From M55B112 sp040880545 (lineage in GTDB: Bacteria > Bacteroidota > Bacteroidia > Bacteroidales > GCA-2748055): a DNA stretch of 25,395 nt. Below, piece by piece: positions 1-7,944 of this stretch (position 1 is its first letter; each line of letters starts with the position of its first letter). The stretch covers positions 1-25,395 of the forward strand of contig JBBDIE010000095.1 of the NCBI GenBank assembly GCA_040880545.1, in the 5' to 3' direction. Under the pieces are notes generated by a model that was given only the letters and a program-made list of their open reading frames with translations, ran no database searches and was not told the origin of the DNA. The translations under genes were made by a program, and so were the position numbers.

Positions 1-95
1 GCATAACCCAGAACCGAGTGCAACGAGCTCACGAATACCGCTGAAAATAAACTATTCATGAGTATATCGGACATTAGGGACAGCCACGAATAGGA

Positions 96-129
96 AAAGC
101 CATCTAAAGTAAAGACCTCAGATGGCTTT
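96..129 (-). terminator. Hairpin downstream of the SiaB/SiaC pair, probable terminator
   Basis: A perfect 10-bp inverted repeat (AAAGCCATCT at 96-105 and AGATGGCTTT at 120-129) encloses a 14-nt loop. It begins about 30 nt after the stop of the SiaC-like gene, as expected for the end of that minus-strand operon. The tract after the stem on the minus strand is only partly T-rich (TTTTCCTATT), so it may be a weak terminator or an mRNA 3'-end stabiliser. Confidence 0.5.
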
Positions 130-159
130 CAAATTCATTTCTTACCGCAAATAAAATAA

Positions 160-540
160 TCAATCTACAATCTCGATCATTTTAAAAGGAACCCTGATGA
201 TAGACTCGTAATCCTCTCCGGCTTCAAGCATATCTTCATCATCCTCCTCATAGTGCCAGTTAATAATTACTTCATTTTTACCTTTATGAATCGCTTCAAG
301 CTTCTTAAATACATCGAGAATGCATTTGGAAGAGCTGGTATTGAAATACTCCAGCTGCACATTTACCTGGGTAAGGTCCAGTGGTGTTGCACTATATTCC
401 TCAAGCCATTCAACAAGCGGTTTATAAAACTCAATTGAATTCTCAGGGATTGAGCGCCCTTTAACTTCTATTACACCTTCTTTGGCATCAAATCTAACTG
501 TTGGTGTTTTTGCAGTTCCTTCAATCAACAATGGTTCCAT
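160..540 (-). CDS. SiaC family regulatory phosphoprotein (DUF1987)
   Basis: A 126-residue protein of the DUF1987/SiaC family. In Pseudomonas, SiaC is phosphorylated on a threonine by the kinase SiaB, and the unphosphorylated form binds and activates a diguanylate cyclase. Here a threonine lies at residue 68 in the conserved YFNTSSSK stretch, the same residue number as the Pseudomonas phosphosite as I recall it. The rest fits the family: an N-terminal beta segment with PTVRFDAKEGVIEVKGRSIPE, a central YKPLVEWLEEY helix and an acidic patch (EEDDED, about 98-103). The gene lies 27 nt downstream of a SiaB-like kinase on the same strand, so the two are surely co-transcribed. No diguanylate cyclase or PP2C phosphatase is visible in the window; a cognate phosphatase may lie beyond the left edge or elsewhere. 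Family assignment is confident; the output pathway in this organism is unknown. Confidence 0.88.
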   Translation of the reverse strand: MEPLLIEGTAKTPTVRFDAKEGVIEVKGRSIPENSIEFYKPLVEWLEEYSATPLDLTQVNVQLEYFNTSSSKCILDVFKKLEAIHKGKNEVIINWHYEEDDEDMLEAGEDYESIIRVPFKMIEIVD

Positions 541-567
541 ATTTCTTATTTTAAAAATTTACTTTGC

Positions 568-1119
568 TTAAAAATCAATGTATACATCCAGGTTAAAAAA
601 AGAATATTCACTATTATATTCGTGAAATGTGTAATCCAGTTTATTCCCCGTTTTCCTTGCAATATCAACCAGACCGAGACCTCCACCTCCCTTATCTGAC
701 AAGCGCTGATGGTTCAGGATAAATTTATACATATCCTTTAACTCATCTGCATTCATGGAATTGATCTTATCGATTTTTCCTTTTAGCTGAGCTACGTGTT
801 TTGACTCAATAAAATTCCCTGTGGAGATTTTATATTTTTCTTTTACACGCGATACTACAAGGATGCCAAACTTCTTGTCAAATTTTTTCTGAAGTTCAGG
901 TGGAAGCACATCTATATGATGATATAGGTTTTGCAGACTTTCCACAAGAACATTATAAACCTTCTTTCTGATCTTAGAAGCTTCACTATAATCATCCATT
1001 CTAGCCTCAACGACTTCCAGCACGTTGCTTATCAACTCGCTGGAAACGTTACCCTTATAGGCTATCAGGACGTCCTTACCGTTCAGTTTAGAGTAATACT
1101 CGTTTACATCAAAGCTCAT
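568..1119 (-). CDS. SiaB family protein kinase
   Basis: A 183-residue GHKL-type protein of the SiaB family (DUF6272). An N-box-like helix lies at about residues 54-66 (VLVESLQNLYHH, with Glu60 and Asn64 placed like the metal/ATP-binding residues of anti-sigma-factor kinases). A glycine-rich G-box lies at about 141-150 (SDKGGGGLGL). SiaB phosphorylates its partner SiaC on threonine, which controls SiaC's interaction with its effector; the immediately downstream gene encodes that partner. The start ATG is preceded by a consensus Bacteroidota promoter about 50 nt upstream, so this is the first gene of a two-gene operon. It is cytosolic, with no signal peptide or membrane segment. Family assignment is confident; the target system is inferred only by analogy. 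Confidence 0.87.
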   Translation of the reverse strand: MSFDVNEYYSKLNGKDVLIAYKGNVSSELISNVLEVVEARMDDYSEASKIRKKVYNVLVESLQNLYHHIDVLPPELQKKFDKKFGILVVSRVKEKYKISTGNFIESKHVAQLKGKIDKINSMNADELKDMYKFILNHQRLSDKGGGGLGLVDIARKTGNKLDYTFHEYNSEYSFFNLDVYIDF

Positions 1120-1168
1120 TGAAGCTTTATTTGTTTTCAGGTAATGTAATTTCTCTTTTCTCGCTCAG

Positions 1169-1198
1169 CAAATATAAAAAAAAATATTGCTCCACAAA
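1169..1198 (-). promoter_or_regulatory. Promoter of the SiaB/SiaC operon (TTTG-N18-TAnnTTTG)
   Basis: On the minus strand, TTTG (1198-1195) is followed after 18 nt by TATATTTG (1176-1169). This matches the Bacteroidota primary sigma-factor consensus, -33 TTTG and -7 TAnnTTTG. The start codon of the SiaB-like kinase is at 1119, giving a 5' UTR of roughly 40-45 nt. No operator-like repeat overlaps it. Confidence 0.75.
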
Positions 1199-1346
1199 AC
1201 AGAATAAATGAGGCCTTTCACCTCAGTTAACCAGTTATTATGTAAGATTAAATATAACTAAAATTAGAAACCCTTCCTAAATAAAAGATACAATTTCATT
1301 TTTTTTCAGTGAATCGTTGGTTTTTTGTGATGATCATGCCTGACGG

Positions 1347-2501
1347 CTACACTGAAGGCTCTTTAAATTGCTTCCTTTTCCCCTTAAATAGTTGATAATT
1401 CAGAAATTTGCATTCAAGACGTGCATTAAATAGGGTGAATTTCTGCTCTGGCTTTAACCCGATGAATTTTATGGCTTCCATATTGGCTGAAAATATCCAT
1501 GCCTCTGAACCCGGAAACTTATGCTTTAGCACCGCCCCTATTCCTTCGTACATCTGGTCTATATTTTCCACTTCAAGTCTTTCTCCATAGGGGGGATTCA
1601 AGATAATCAATGCAGGTGTTTCCATTTCAGGGGATTCAAGGAAGTCTGTTTTTTCAACAAGAATCTGCTTGTCAACACCCAGCACCCTGGAATTGTTCTT
1701 TGTTATGCGAACGGCATCCTTGTCAATATCGGAAGCAATGATCGGATATTGGATAGCTACTGGTTCGGGCATTCCTTCCAGCAATCTTTCAAACAGTATC
1801 GCATCATAATCGGGCCAGTTCTGGAAAGCATATCCCCGCCCTGTAATTCCGGGGTAAATATTTGCAGCAATCATTGCTGCTTCCAGTGCAATTGTTCCTG
1901 ATCCGCACATGGGATTCAACAGTGGCCGCTCCCCTTTCCATCCTGTCAGTTTAATCAGACCTGCCGCCAGAACTTCACTGAGTGATGCCGGATGCATCTC
2001 TCTTCTGTAACCCCTTTTATGAAGCGATTCTCCGGAACTATCCAGTGAAATGGTAAAGAAGGTCTCCTGAACATGAACATTGATCCTGATCTCTGCATTT
2101 TTAATATCAACAGAAGGCCTCAGGGAGGTTTTATTTCTGAACTGGTCAGCGATGGCATCCTTGATTCTCAGCTCCACGTAATGATTATTTCTGAATTCCC
2201 TTGAAAATGTTGTTGCATCAATGGCAAAGGAATTTTTATAACTCATGTATTGGGTCCAGTCAATTTCCTGTACCTTCTTTTCAAGGATCGCCTCGTTGGC
2301 AGCTTTGAACTTTGCTATGGGCATCAATACCCTCAGTGCGGTCCGAAGGTAGAGATTTGCCTTGTACATCATGGAAACCGAACCTGTAAAATTAACCCCC
2401 CTGTTTACCGGGGTTACATCTGTTGCCCCTATCTCTCTTAACTCTCCGGCCAGAACATCTTCCAGTCCTCTTAATGTTTTTGCATGTAATTGATTCGTCA
2501 C
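1347..2501 (-). CDS. THUMP-domain class I SAM-dependent rRNA methyltransferase (RlmL N-terminal-like)
   Basis: A 384-residue RNA methyltransferase. The N-terminal 150 or so residues match a ferredoxin-like plus THUMP RNA-binding module (opening HAKTLRGLEDVLAGELREIG). The C-terminal half is a UPF0020 Rossmann domain with SAM motif I (NPMCGSGTIALEAA, about 197-210) and catalytic motif NPPYGER, typical of guanine-N2 methylation. The layout equals the N-terminal half of E. coli RlmL/RlmK, which makes m2G2445 of 23S rRNA; the RlmK half is absent, as is usual outside gamma-proteobacteria. It starts with GTG at 2501, preceded by GGAGAA at a good distance, one of the few clear ribosome-binding sites in the window. 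The GTG overlaps the TGA stop of a short upstream ORF, so translation is probably coupled. It is the last gene of the protease-pnuC-ORF operon. The exact target nucleotide is inferred. Confidence 0.87.
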   Translation of the reverse strand: MTNQLHAKTLRGLEDVLAGELREIGATDVTPVNRGVNFTGSVSMMYKANLYLRTALRVLMPIAKFKAANEAILEKKVQEIDWTQYMSYKNSFAIDATTFSREFRNNHYVELRIKDAIADQFRNKTSLRPSVDIKNAEIRINVHVQETFFTISLDSSGESLHKRGYRREMHPASLSEVLAAGLIKLTGWKGERPLLNPMCGSGTIALEAAMIAANIYPGITGRGYAFQNWPDYDAILFERLLEGMPEPVAIQYPIIASDIDKDAVRITKNNSRVLGVDKQILVEKTDFLESPEMETPALIILNPPYGERLEVENIDQMYEGIGAVLKHKFPGSEAWIFSANMEAIKFIGLKPEQKFTLFNARLECKFLNYQLFKGKRKQFKEPSV

Positions 2502-2635
2502 GATATCTTCTCCGTTATGGTTTCTACAACAGTAAATATAATATTATTGATCCGATCTTTCCCGGCATCTTGTGATCTTCCGGAGGTTTTGGGTTTTTCC
2601 CTGTTTGCCCCGGATCCAAATAATTCGTTGCTCAT
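2498..2635 (-). CDS. Small hypothetical protein (45 aa) in the pnuC-methyltransferase junction
   Basis: An ATG-started 45-residue ORF exactly fills the gap between pnuC and the THUMP methyltransferase. Its ATG (2635-2633) begins one base after the pnuC TGA (2639-2637), and its own TGA (2500-2498) overlaps the GTG start of the methyltransferase in a GTGA arrangement. AAGG lies just upstream of the start. The protein begins MSNELFGSG, has a polar basic middle (REKPKTSGR) and ends in a likely amphipathic or hydrophobic helix (NNIIFTVVETITEKIS). There is no signal peptide and no family I recognise. The tight stop-start fit on both sides is the main evidence that it is translated. It could instead be a leader that only couples translation to the methyltransferase. 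Confidence 0.5.
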   Translation of the reverse strand: MSNELFGSGANREKPKTSGRSQDAGKDRINNIIFTVVETITEKIS

Positions 2636-2636
2636 C

Positions 2637-3218
2637 TCACCTTGCCTTGCTGTATCCTGACCTTTTCCACTGGATGTACCCTACCACGGCCATGGTTGTG
2701 TATATGGCAAATAAAACGGATGTTGGGTAAAGGCCCCTGTACAAATACAATCCTAAGGAAATCAGGTCAACAATGATCCATACAAGCCAGTGTTCGATAA
2801 TCTTTTTTGTCAGCATCCAGGTTGCAACGATGCTGCCTGCTGTGGTGAATGCATCCCAGTATGGTACCGGTGAATCTGTATAATTATCCAACAGGTAGCC
2901 CGATCCGAGAAAAATCAAGATCATGATCACCAGTAATACAAAGCCTCTCCGCAATCCGACATTTGTAACCTGTAAAACCTTCCCATTACCGGCACCCGAC
3001 CAAGTTATCCATCCATAGATACTGATCAGAAAATAGTATCCATTCAGCCCCATATCGGCGTAAAACTTTGAATGGTAAAATACGATTATGTACATTACGG
3101 CACTGAGGATTCCCACCGGCCAAAGCAGGATATTCTGTCTGATGCTGAGATACAGGTACAGGATACTCAGAAGCGTTCCCAACACTTCAACATAATTCTC
3201 AACCAGCCAGTCAGACAT
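2637..3218 (-). CDS. pnuC: PnuC-type nicotinamide riboside (or related vitamin) transporter
   Basis: A 193-residue integral membrane protein with about seven hydrophobic segments, the size and topology of the PnuC family, which imports nicotinamide riboside by facilitated diffusion trapped by cytosolic phosphorylation. Family features visible are the early SIRQNILLWPVGILSA segment, YGWITWSG, YWDAFTTAGSIVATWMLTKK and the late WLVWIIVDLISLGLYL helix with its WxxW pair. Relatives (PnuT, PnuX) carry thiamine or riboflavin. No TPP or FMN riboswitch is seen nearby, and no kinase neighbour (NadR, thiamine pyrophosphokinase) is present to fix the substrate. It starts 13 nt after the protease stop and ends one base before the 45-codon ORF, so it is the second gene of a four-gene operon. 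Confidence 0.9.
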   Translation of the reverse strand: MSDWLVENYVEVLGTLLSILYLYLSIRQNILLWPVGILSAVMYIIVFYHSKFYADMGLNGYYFLISIYGWITWSGAGNGKVLQVTNVGLRRGFVLLVIMILIFLGSGYLLDNYTDSPVPYWDAFTTAGSIVATWMLTKKIIEHWLVWIIVDLISLGLYLYRGLYPTSVLFAIYTTMAVVGYIQWKRSGYSKAR

Positions 3219-3231
3219 TATTTATAGGAGA

Positions 3232-4812
3232 TTACAGTGTTTCCACATAATACGAGGGGTCCGCCAAAACTTCCCTGGCTTTATTGTAAATCGGATCGGA
3301 ATCATTATAAATCTGATAGAATTTTTCTGTGTCCCATAGATCCCTGGCAATATAAGCCTTGAACAGCAGTTTTATGATATTCCTCGAACGCTGCCACTCC
3401 TCCTCAACAAACGAAATACCTTCCTGTTCAGCGAAGGCAATCAACGCATCCATCTCTTCATCAGGATTATACCTGGCTTTAAAGTTACTGAAACTCTTAT
3501 ATTTTCTTTGGAGGTCCAGCCTGTTCTCATCCATGAAACGTAGTACAAACTGGTTAAATATCCCAAGGCTGATCAGGTCTCTGTAATAGTTTGAAAATGA
3601 GGTAGTATCAAGCGGTACAAAGAAATCCGGCATGATACCCCCACCGCCGTAAACTGTTCTTCCGCTAACCAGAGTACTGTATTTCAGAGAATCGGGAAAC
3701 AGGATACTGTCGGAATGGTTCAGTTCTCCTGAGTTGAAGCGGTTGGTAATGTCACGCGTATAATTGTCAAACCCATCTGCATAGGATTTCTGTATAAGCC
3801 TCCCGGTTGGGGTATAGTACCGGGCAATGGTTAGTCGCATCTCCGATCCGTCATTCAGCCTGAAGGGTTGCTGAACCAGTCCTTTGCCAAATGACCTTCT
3901 GCCCACAAGCACTCCCCGGTCCCATTCCTGAATTGCGCCGCTTACAATTTCACTTGCCGAAGCTGAATTTTCATCGATCATAATCACCAGTCTGCCCTCT
4001 TCAAAGAGTCCGCGGGCTGTGGCTTTATAATCTGTACGGGGTACCTTATCCCCTTCCGTGTAAACAATCTGGCGGTCACTTCCCAGGAAATGATCTGCCA
4101 GTTCAATGGCCATGCGAAGGTAACCTCCTCCGTTTCCGCTCAAATCCAGTATCAGATTCTCCATCCCCTGGTCCTGCAACTCCATCAGCGCCTGTTCGAA
4201 TTCAGAAACAGTGGTTTGGGAAAACCTGGATAACTTGATATAACCCACATCATCATCCGCCATATATGCAGCATCCAGGCTATATACCGGAATCTTATCA
4301 CGGGTAATCCTGAAATTCATCTCCTTTCCTGTTGACTTTCTAAAAATAGTCACATCAACCTTGGTTCCCTTGTCTCCTTTCAGTCGCTTTTGCACACCCG
4401 CCGAAGATATGCCAATACCGGCCACTTCTTCGTCATTTACACGAATAATCCTGTCGCCGGCCAGTATACCAACCCGCTCGGAGGGTCCTCCCTGAATCGT
4501 CCCAACTATAAAAATTGTATCCTTCATAATATTAAAAGAGACCCCGATCCCTTCAAACTCACCGGTTAATTGTTCACTGATCTCCAGTAATTCCTCCGCG
4601 GAAATATAGGAAGAGTGCGGATCCAGATCATGCAGCATCTGCTCTATGGTACTTTCTACGAATTTCTCTTCATCGAGAGAATCCACGTAGTAACGGGTCA
4701 CCTTATCCATTACCTCCATCAATTTCAGTCCGTTAATATCAAACTGCCCGTGCAGGGTTGTAAACGAAATCACGATCAACAGACTGAATCCTGCCTTTAT
4801 TATATATTTCAT
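3232..4812 (-). CDS. S41 family C-terminal processing peptidase (CtpA/Prc type)
   Basis: A 526-residue periplasmic serine protease. The N-terminus (MKYIIKAGFSLLIVISFTTLHGQ) is a signal peptide. It is followed by the helical S41 N-terminal region with HDLDPHSSYIS, a PDZ domain at about 85-165 (GEFEGIGVSF, GPSERVGILAGDRIIRVND) and the tail-specific protease domain. The catalytic serine lies in DENSASASEIVSG and the general-base lysine in RRSFGKGLVQ, the Ser-Lys dyad of the family; GNGGGYL is also conserved. Such enzymes trim or degrade periplasmic proteins from their C-termini. A C-terminal extension of about 150 residues after the protease core, with helices and GGIMPDFFVP, is usual in Bacteroidota members. 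It is first in the operon with pnuC; 184 nt separate it from guaA. A TAnnnTTTG sequence about 25 nt upstream of the ATG is a poor -7 candidate. Confidence 0.92.
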   Translation of the reverse strand: MKYIIKAGFSLLIVISFTTLHGQFDINGLKLMEVMDKVTRYYVDSLDEEKFVESTIEQMLHDLDPHSSYISAEELLEISEQLTGEFEGIGVSFNIMKDTIFIVGTIQGGPSERVGILAGDRIIRVNDEEVAGIGISSAGVQKRLKGDKGTKVDVTIFRKSTGKEMNFRITRDKIPVYSLDAAYMADDDVGYIKLSRFSQTTVSEFEQALMELQDQGMENLILDLSGNGGGYLRMAIELADHFLGSDRQIVYTEGDKVPRTDYKATARGLFEEGRLVIMIDENSASASEIVSGAIQEWDRGVLVGRRSFGKGLVQQPFRLNDGSEMRLTIARYYTPTGRLIQKSYADGFDNYTRDITNRFNSGELNHSDSILFPDSLKYSTLVSGRTVYGGGGIMPDFFVPLDTTSFSNYYRDLISLGIFNQFVLRFMDENRLDLQRKYKSFSNFKARYNPDEEMDALIAFAEQEGISFVEEEWQRSRNIIKLLFKAYIARDLWDTEKFYQIYNDSDPIYNKAREVLADPSYYVETL

Positions 4813-4873
4813 GGTTCTTTATTAATAGTGGCAAAAAGTATACGCATAATATTTTGTTGAGCCTGCTAAGAAA

Positions 4874-4922
4874 GTGTTAAGAGCGAGGCATGCGATGACT
4901 GTTTTGAAGTCGGGCATAACAC
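4874..4922 (-). terminator. Possible hairpin downstream of guaA
   Basis: An inverted repeat (GTGTTA at 4874-4879, TAACAC at 4917-4922) encloses a smaller GACT/AGTC stem. On the minus strand the outer arm is followed by TTTCTTA. It lies between the guaA stop (4997) and the protease start (4812), where a terminator would be expected. The stem is short and the T run is interrupted, so this is tentative. Confidence 0.22.
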
Positions 4923-4996
4923 AGCTACAGACATTTTCCCATGAAGCACTAAATACCTTTACAGTAATAACCTTGTTGTGTATGTTTTGTTGTACG

Positions 4997-6526
4997 CTAC
5001 TCCCATTCTATGGTGGCAGGTGGTTTGGAGCTGATATCATATACAACCCTGTTAATACCTTTTACTTTATTGATTATTTCGTTAGAAACCCTGCTCAGAA
5101 ATGCATCAGGCAGATGGGCCCAGTCGGCGGTCATTCCGTCGGTCGCTGTCACTGCTCTCAGCGCCACTACAAATTCGTAGGTTCGTTCATCGCCCATTAC
5201 ACCAACCGACTGAACTGGCAATAACATGGCGCCGGCCTGCCAAACCCTGTCGTACAGCCCATATTCTTTCAGTCCGTTAATAAAAATGTAGTCTGCTTCC
5301 TGGGCCAGACGCACCTTTTCACGTGTCACTTCACCCAATACCCTTATTCCCAGTCCCGGACCAGGAAATGGATGACGCGTTAAAATGTGATCCCCGAGTC
5401 CCAGTGAATAACCGACTTTTCTGACTTCATCCTTAAATAACAACCTCAGGGGTTCCACAACTTTCAGGTTCATTTTCTCGGGTAAACCTCCTACATTATG
5501 GTGTGATTTGATCATCACCGAAGGGCCGTTCACCGATACGGATTCGATCACATCCGGATAGATGGTTCCCTGGGCAAGCCAGTCTATCGTGTCCAGTTTC
5601 TTTGCCTCGTGTTCAAAGACCTCGATAAAATTTTTACCGATGCTTTTCCTTTTTGATTCAGGGTCATTGATCCCTGCCAGGTCATCCAGAAATTTATCTT
5701 TGGCATCCACCCCGATCACGTTTAACCCAAGGTCCTTATAAGAATGAAGCACATCCTCAAACTCGTTTTTTCTCAAGAGTCCGTTGTCCACAAAAATACA
5801 GGTCAGTTGTTTCCCGATGGCCTGGTGCAACAGCATGGCAGCCACCGATGAATCGACCCCGCCTGAAAGCCCCAGTACAACATTGTCGCTTCCCAGTTTT
5901 CTCCTCAACCCAGTAACCGTCGATTCAATAAATGATTCGGGTGTCCAGTCCTGCTTGCAGCCGCATATTTCCCGCAGAAAATTGCCCAGAATTTTTTTTC
6001 CCTCTGTGGTATGATACACTTCGGGATGGAACTGCAACCCGTAGGTGGTTTCGTTCTCTGCTGCATAAGCTCCCACCTGAATATCAGCCGTACTAGCGAT
6101 AACCCGGTATTGGGCCGGCAATGATTCTATGGTATCTCCATGCGACATCCATACCTGGGTATTGACCGGTACATCCTTGAGCAAAGGATCGTCATCATCG
6201 ATATTTGTCAGCCTGGCCCTGCCATATTCTCTGGAATTTGAGGCGGCCACATTACCCCCAAAATGATGTGACAGATACTGGGCCCCATAACAGATTCCCA
6301 GCAGTGGAATTTTACCTTTAATGGAGGATATGTCAGGAATGGGTGCATTTTCATCCCTGATGGAAAAGGGACTTCCCGATAATATAACACCTTTGACATC
6401 CTGGTCGGTTTCCGGGAATGCGTTGAATGGATGGATCTCGCAATATACATTGTTCTCACGTACCTTTCTTGCAATCAACTGTGTATACTGGGAACCGAAA
6501 TCGAGAATAAGAATTTTTTCTGCCAC
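4997..6526 (-). CDS. guaA: GMP synthase (glutamine-hydrolysing)
   Basis: A 509-residue GMP synthetase, which converts XMP, glutamine and ATP to GMP in the cytosol. The N-terminal class I glutamine amidotransferase domain starts with ILILDFGSQYTQLIAR and has the nucleophile Cys79 in LLGICYGAQ and the His/Glu pair in LQFHPEVYHT (about 165-170). The central ATP-pyrophosphatase has the P-loop GLSGGVDSSVAA (about 219-230). The C-terminal dimerisation domain contains HPFPGPGLGIRVLGE and ends PPATIEWE. Length and ending are normal, and every key motif is intact. The start is a GTG at 6526. Upstream, TAATTTTA is one base off the -7 consensus and a TTCACG/CGTGAA repeat lies at 6569-6589, so it may have its own promoter despite following rnz by 107 nt. 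Confidence 0.97.
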   Translation of the reverse strand: MAEKILILDFGSQYTQLIARKVRENNVYCEIHPFNAFPETDQDVKGVILSGSPFSIRDENAPIPDISSIKGKIPLLGICYGAQYLSHHFGGNVAASNSREYGRARLTNIDDDDPLLKDVPVNTQVWMSHGDTIESLPAQYRVIASTADIQVGAYAAENETTYGLQFHPEVYHTTEGKKILGNFLREICGCKQDWTPESFIESTVTGLRRKLGSDNVVLGLSGGVDSSVAAMLLHQAIGKQLTCIFVDNGLLRKNEFEDVLHSYKDLGLNVIGVDAKDKFLDDLAGINDPESKRKSIGKNFIEVFEHEAKKLDTIDWLAQGTIYPDVIESVSVNGPSVMIKSHHNVGGLPEKMNLKVVEPLRLLFKDEVRKVGYSLGLGDHILTRHPFPGPGLGIRVLGEVTREKVRLAQEADYIFINGLKEYGLYDRVWQAGAMLLPVQSVGVMGDERTYEFVVALRAVTATDGMTADWAHLPDAFLSRVSNEIINKVKGINRVVYDISSKPPATIEWE

Positions 6527-6568
6527 GGTTATAAATTTTGAATCCGTAAAATTAGCACATTTTATATG

Positions 6569-6589
6569 TTCACGAAGAATGAGCGTGAA
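6569..6589. repeat. Short inverted repeat upstream of guaA
   Basis: TTCACG (6569-6574) and CGTGAA (6584-6589) form a 6-bp dyad separated by 9 nt, about 45-60 nt upstream of the guaA GTG. It could be an operator half-site pair or a small mRNA hairpin. There is no known purine-repressor or riboswitch consensus here. Reported only as visible structure. Confidence 0.25.
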
Positions 6590-6633
6590 TAAATGGTATT
6601 ATTTCATTGATACAGGAAATGCCTTGACCCTGC

Positions 6634-7557
6634 TTATCGTTCCGATCGTCTCTGTTCAACCTCAAACCTGTCCCCATCGTTCACCGCAACCGTAGCAGGA
6701 AATATACTGCTTGCCTCCCGGAAAAACAGCTCCTCATTTTTATACCTGGTTGAAAAATGGCCGATCAGCAGTTTGCCTGCATTGGCAGCTTTTGCCACCC
6801 TGGCCGCCTGCATGGCCGTGGAGTGAAAAGTTTGCCTGGCCAGATTGGTATCCTCCTCAAGAAAGGTTGCCTCATGGTAAAGGAGGTCCACGTTTTCAAC
6901 TGCTTTATGTATCTGCTCCAGGTAAGCTGTATCTGAAAGATAGGCATACGATCGCGGTTTCAGCGGAGGCAATGTAAGTTCGCTGTTGGGAATTACTGTA
7001 CCCTCCCGGGTCGTAAAATCTTTCCCCTGTTTTATATGCTTAATATCCTCGACGCCCAAACCGTACCTGGTTATTTTTGACTTGTCCACATTGAGCAGCA
7101 AACGCTTTTCCCTGAACAGATAGCCGTAAGTTTCGGTTCGGTGCAACAGCCTGATGGCCCGAACCTCCGATTTTGAATCCTCATAGATCAACTTACTATC
7201 TTCACACCGGTGAAATATGAGCGGGAATGGCGGCGGATGGAAAAAAATGAAATGCGACTGCAACATCTTCTCCAGGTCAGCCGGGCCGTAGAGATTCAGC
7301 GCAGCATTCCTCCCCATAAGGCCAAGGCTCGATAACAGTCCGAAAATTCCGAATACATGGTCGCCATGGAGGTGTGAAATAAAAATATGATTGATCCTGG
7401 CCGGACTAAGTTTGTTTTTCCGCAATTGAATCTGCGTACCTTCTCCGCAATCGATCAAAAAAAACCGCTCATTCATATTTAATAAATGAGCGGCAGAGGA
7501 TCGATTTGAGGTAGGCAATGCTGAACTGCTACCCAAAATTATCAGTTCAAAAGACAC
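6634..7557 (-). CDS. rnz: Ribonuclease Z (tRNase Z)
   Basis: A 307-residue metallo-beta-lactamase-fold endonuclease that removes the 3' trailer of tRNA precursors. The metal-binding HxHxDH motif is at residues 62-67 (HLHGDH), following FLIDCGEGTQIQLR. Further family marks are YLSDTAY, LLYHEATFLEED (about 225-236), and the C-terminal HSTAMQAARVAKAA and IGHFSTRY blocks that supply the remaining metal ligands. Length is typical for the bacterial short form. This window's tRNA-Asp has no encoded CCA, so it would depend on exactly this enzyme plus CCA addition. The gene follows the STAS gene by 13 nt, so the two are co-transcribed. Confidence 0.96.
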   Translation of the reverse strand: MSFELIILGSSSALPTSNRSSAAHLLNMNERFFLIDCGEGTQIQLRKNKLSPARINHIFISHLHGDHVFGIFGLLSSLGLMGRNAALNLYGPADLEKMLQSHFIFFHPPPFPLIFHRCEDSKLIYEDSKSEVRAIRLLHRTETYGYLFREKRLLLNVDKSKITRYGLGVEDIKHIKQGKDFTTREGTVIPNSELTLPPLKPRSYAYLSDTAYLEQIHKAVENVDLLYHEATFLEEDTNLARQTFHSTAMQAARVAKAANAGKLLIGHFSTRYKNEELFFREASSIFPATVAVNDGDRFEVEQRRSER

Positions 7558-7570
7558 GTACAGTTTCCGT

Positions 7571-7918
7571 TTATTCAGCCTCCTTGATCATCGCTTCCGC
7601 ATCTTTCACAGAATCTGCAATATTTAAAACAGTATCAAGCTGGGAAATGGTGATCAGTCTTTCAACGGCATCATTTAACCCTGCCAGAACGAACGTTCCA
7701 CTGGCATTCTTGCAAAGCCTGTTTGCAACAAGGATTGCGCTTAGTCCAGAAGAATCACAATAGCGACAATTCTCGAGATCGAGAACGATGTTTTTCTCGC
7801 CATTTCCGGATACGAGTACCAGCTCCGATTTTAATGTTGGAGCGATATGTGTATCCAATTTTTCTTCCAATACTTTGATCAAAGTATGGTTTTCAAACTT
7901 GTCAATTTTGAACTCCAT
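7571..7918 (-). CDS. STAS-domain anti-anti-sigma factor
   Basis: A 115-residue single STAS domain. The hallmark loop CDSSGLSAILVA contains the phosphorylatable serine pair at residues 56-57, as in SpoIIAA/RsbV, where phosphorylation by a cognate GHKL kinase turns off binding to that kinase. N-terminal strand KIDKFENHTLIKVLEEKLD and C-terminal helix ADSVKDAEAMIKEAE complete the fold. No anti-sigma kinase or alternative sigma factor is encoded beside it. It sits between rpsA (26 nt upstream) and rnz (13 nt downstream), and this linkage to rnz implies constitutive co-expression with translation genes. The partner kinase is unknown; the SiaB-like protein at 568-1119 is of the same kinase superfamily but is paired with its own substrate. 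Confidence 0.9.
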   Translation of the reverse strand: MEFKIDKFENHTLIKVLEEKLDTHIAPTLKSELVLVSGNGEKNIVLDLENCRYCDSSGLSAILVANRLCKNASGTFVLAGLNDAVERLITISQLDTVLNIADSVKDAEAMIKEAE

Positions 7919-7944
7919 AGCTGAAATTTTAATTTAAGTGTATA

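Noticed and set aside
1..74. Minus-strand open frame from an ATG at 74 (also 59), beginning MSDILMNSLFSAVFVSSL and running off the left edge
   Set aside because: Only about 25 codons are visible, there is no ribosome-binding site or promoter box, and plus-strand frames are also open for part of it. It could be the start of a membrane protein but cannot be supported.
4874..5224. Plus-strand ORF of 116 codons beginning downstream of guaA
   Set aside because: About two thirds lies antisense to the conserved C-terminus of guaA, and the remainder has no recognisable family or promoter.
6527..6633. Possible purine riboswitch upstream of guaA
   Set aside because: No three-way junction or conserved loop bases of the purine aptamers can be found; only a 6-bp dyad is present.
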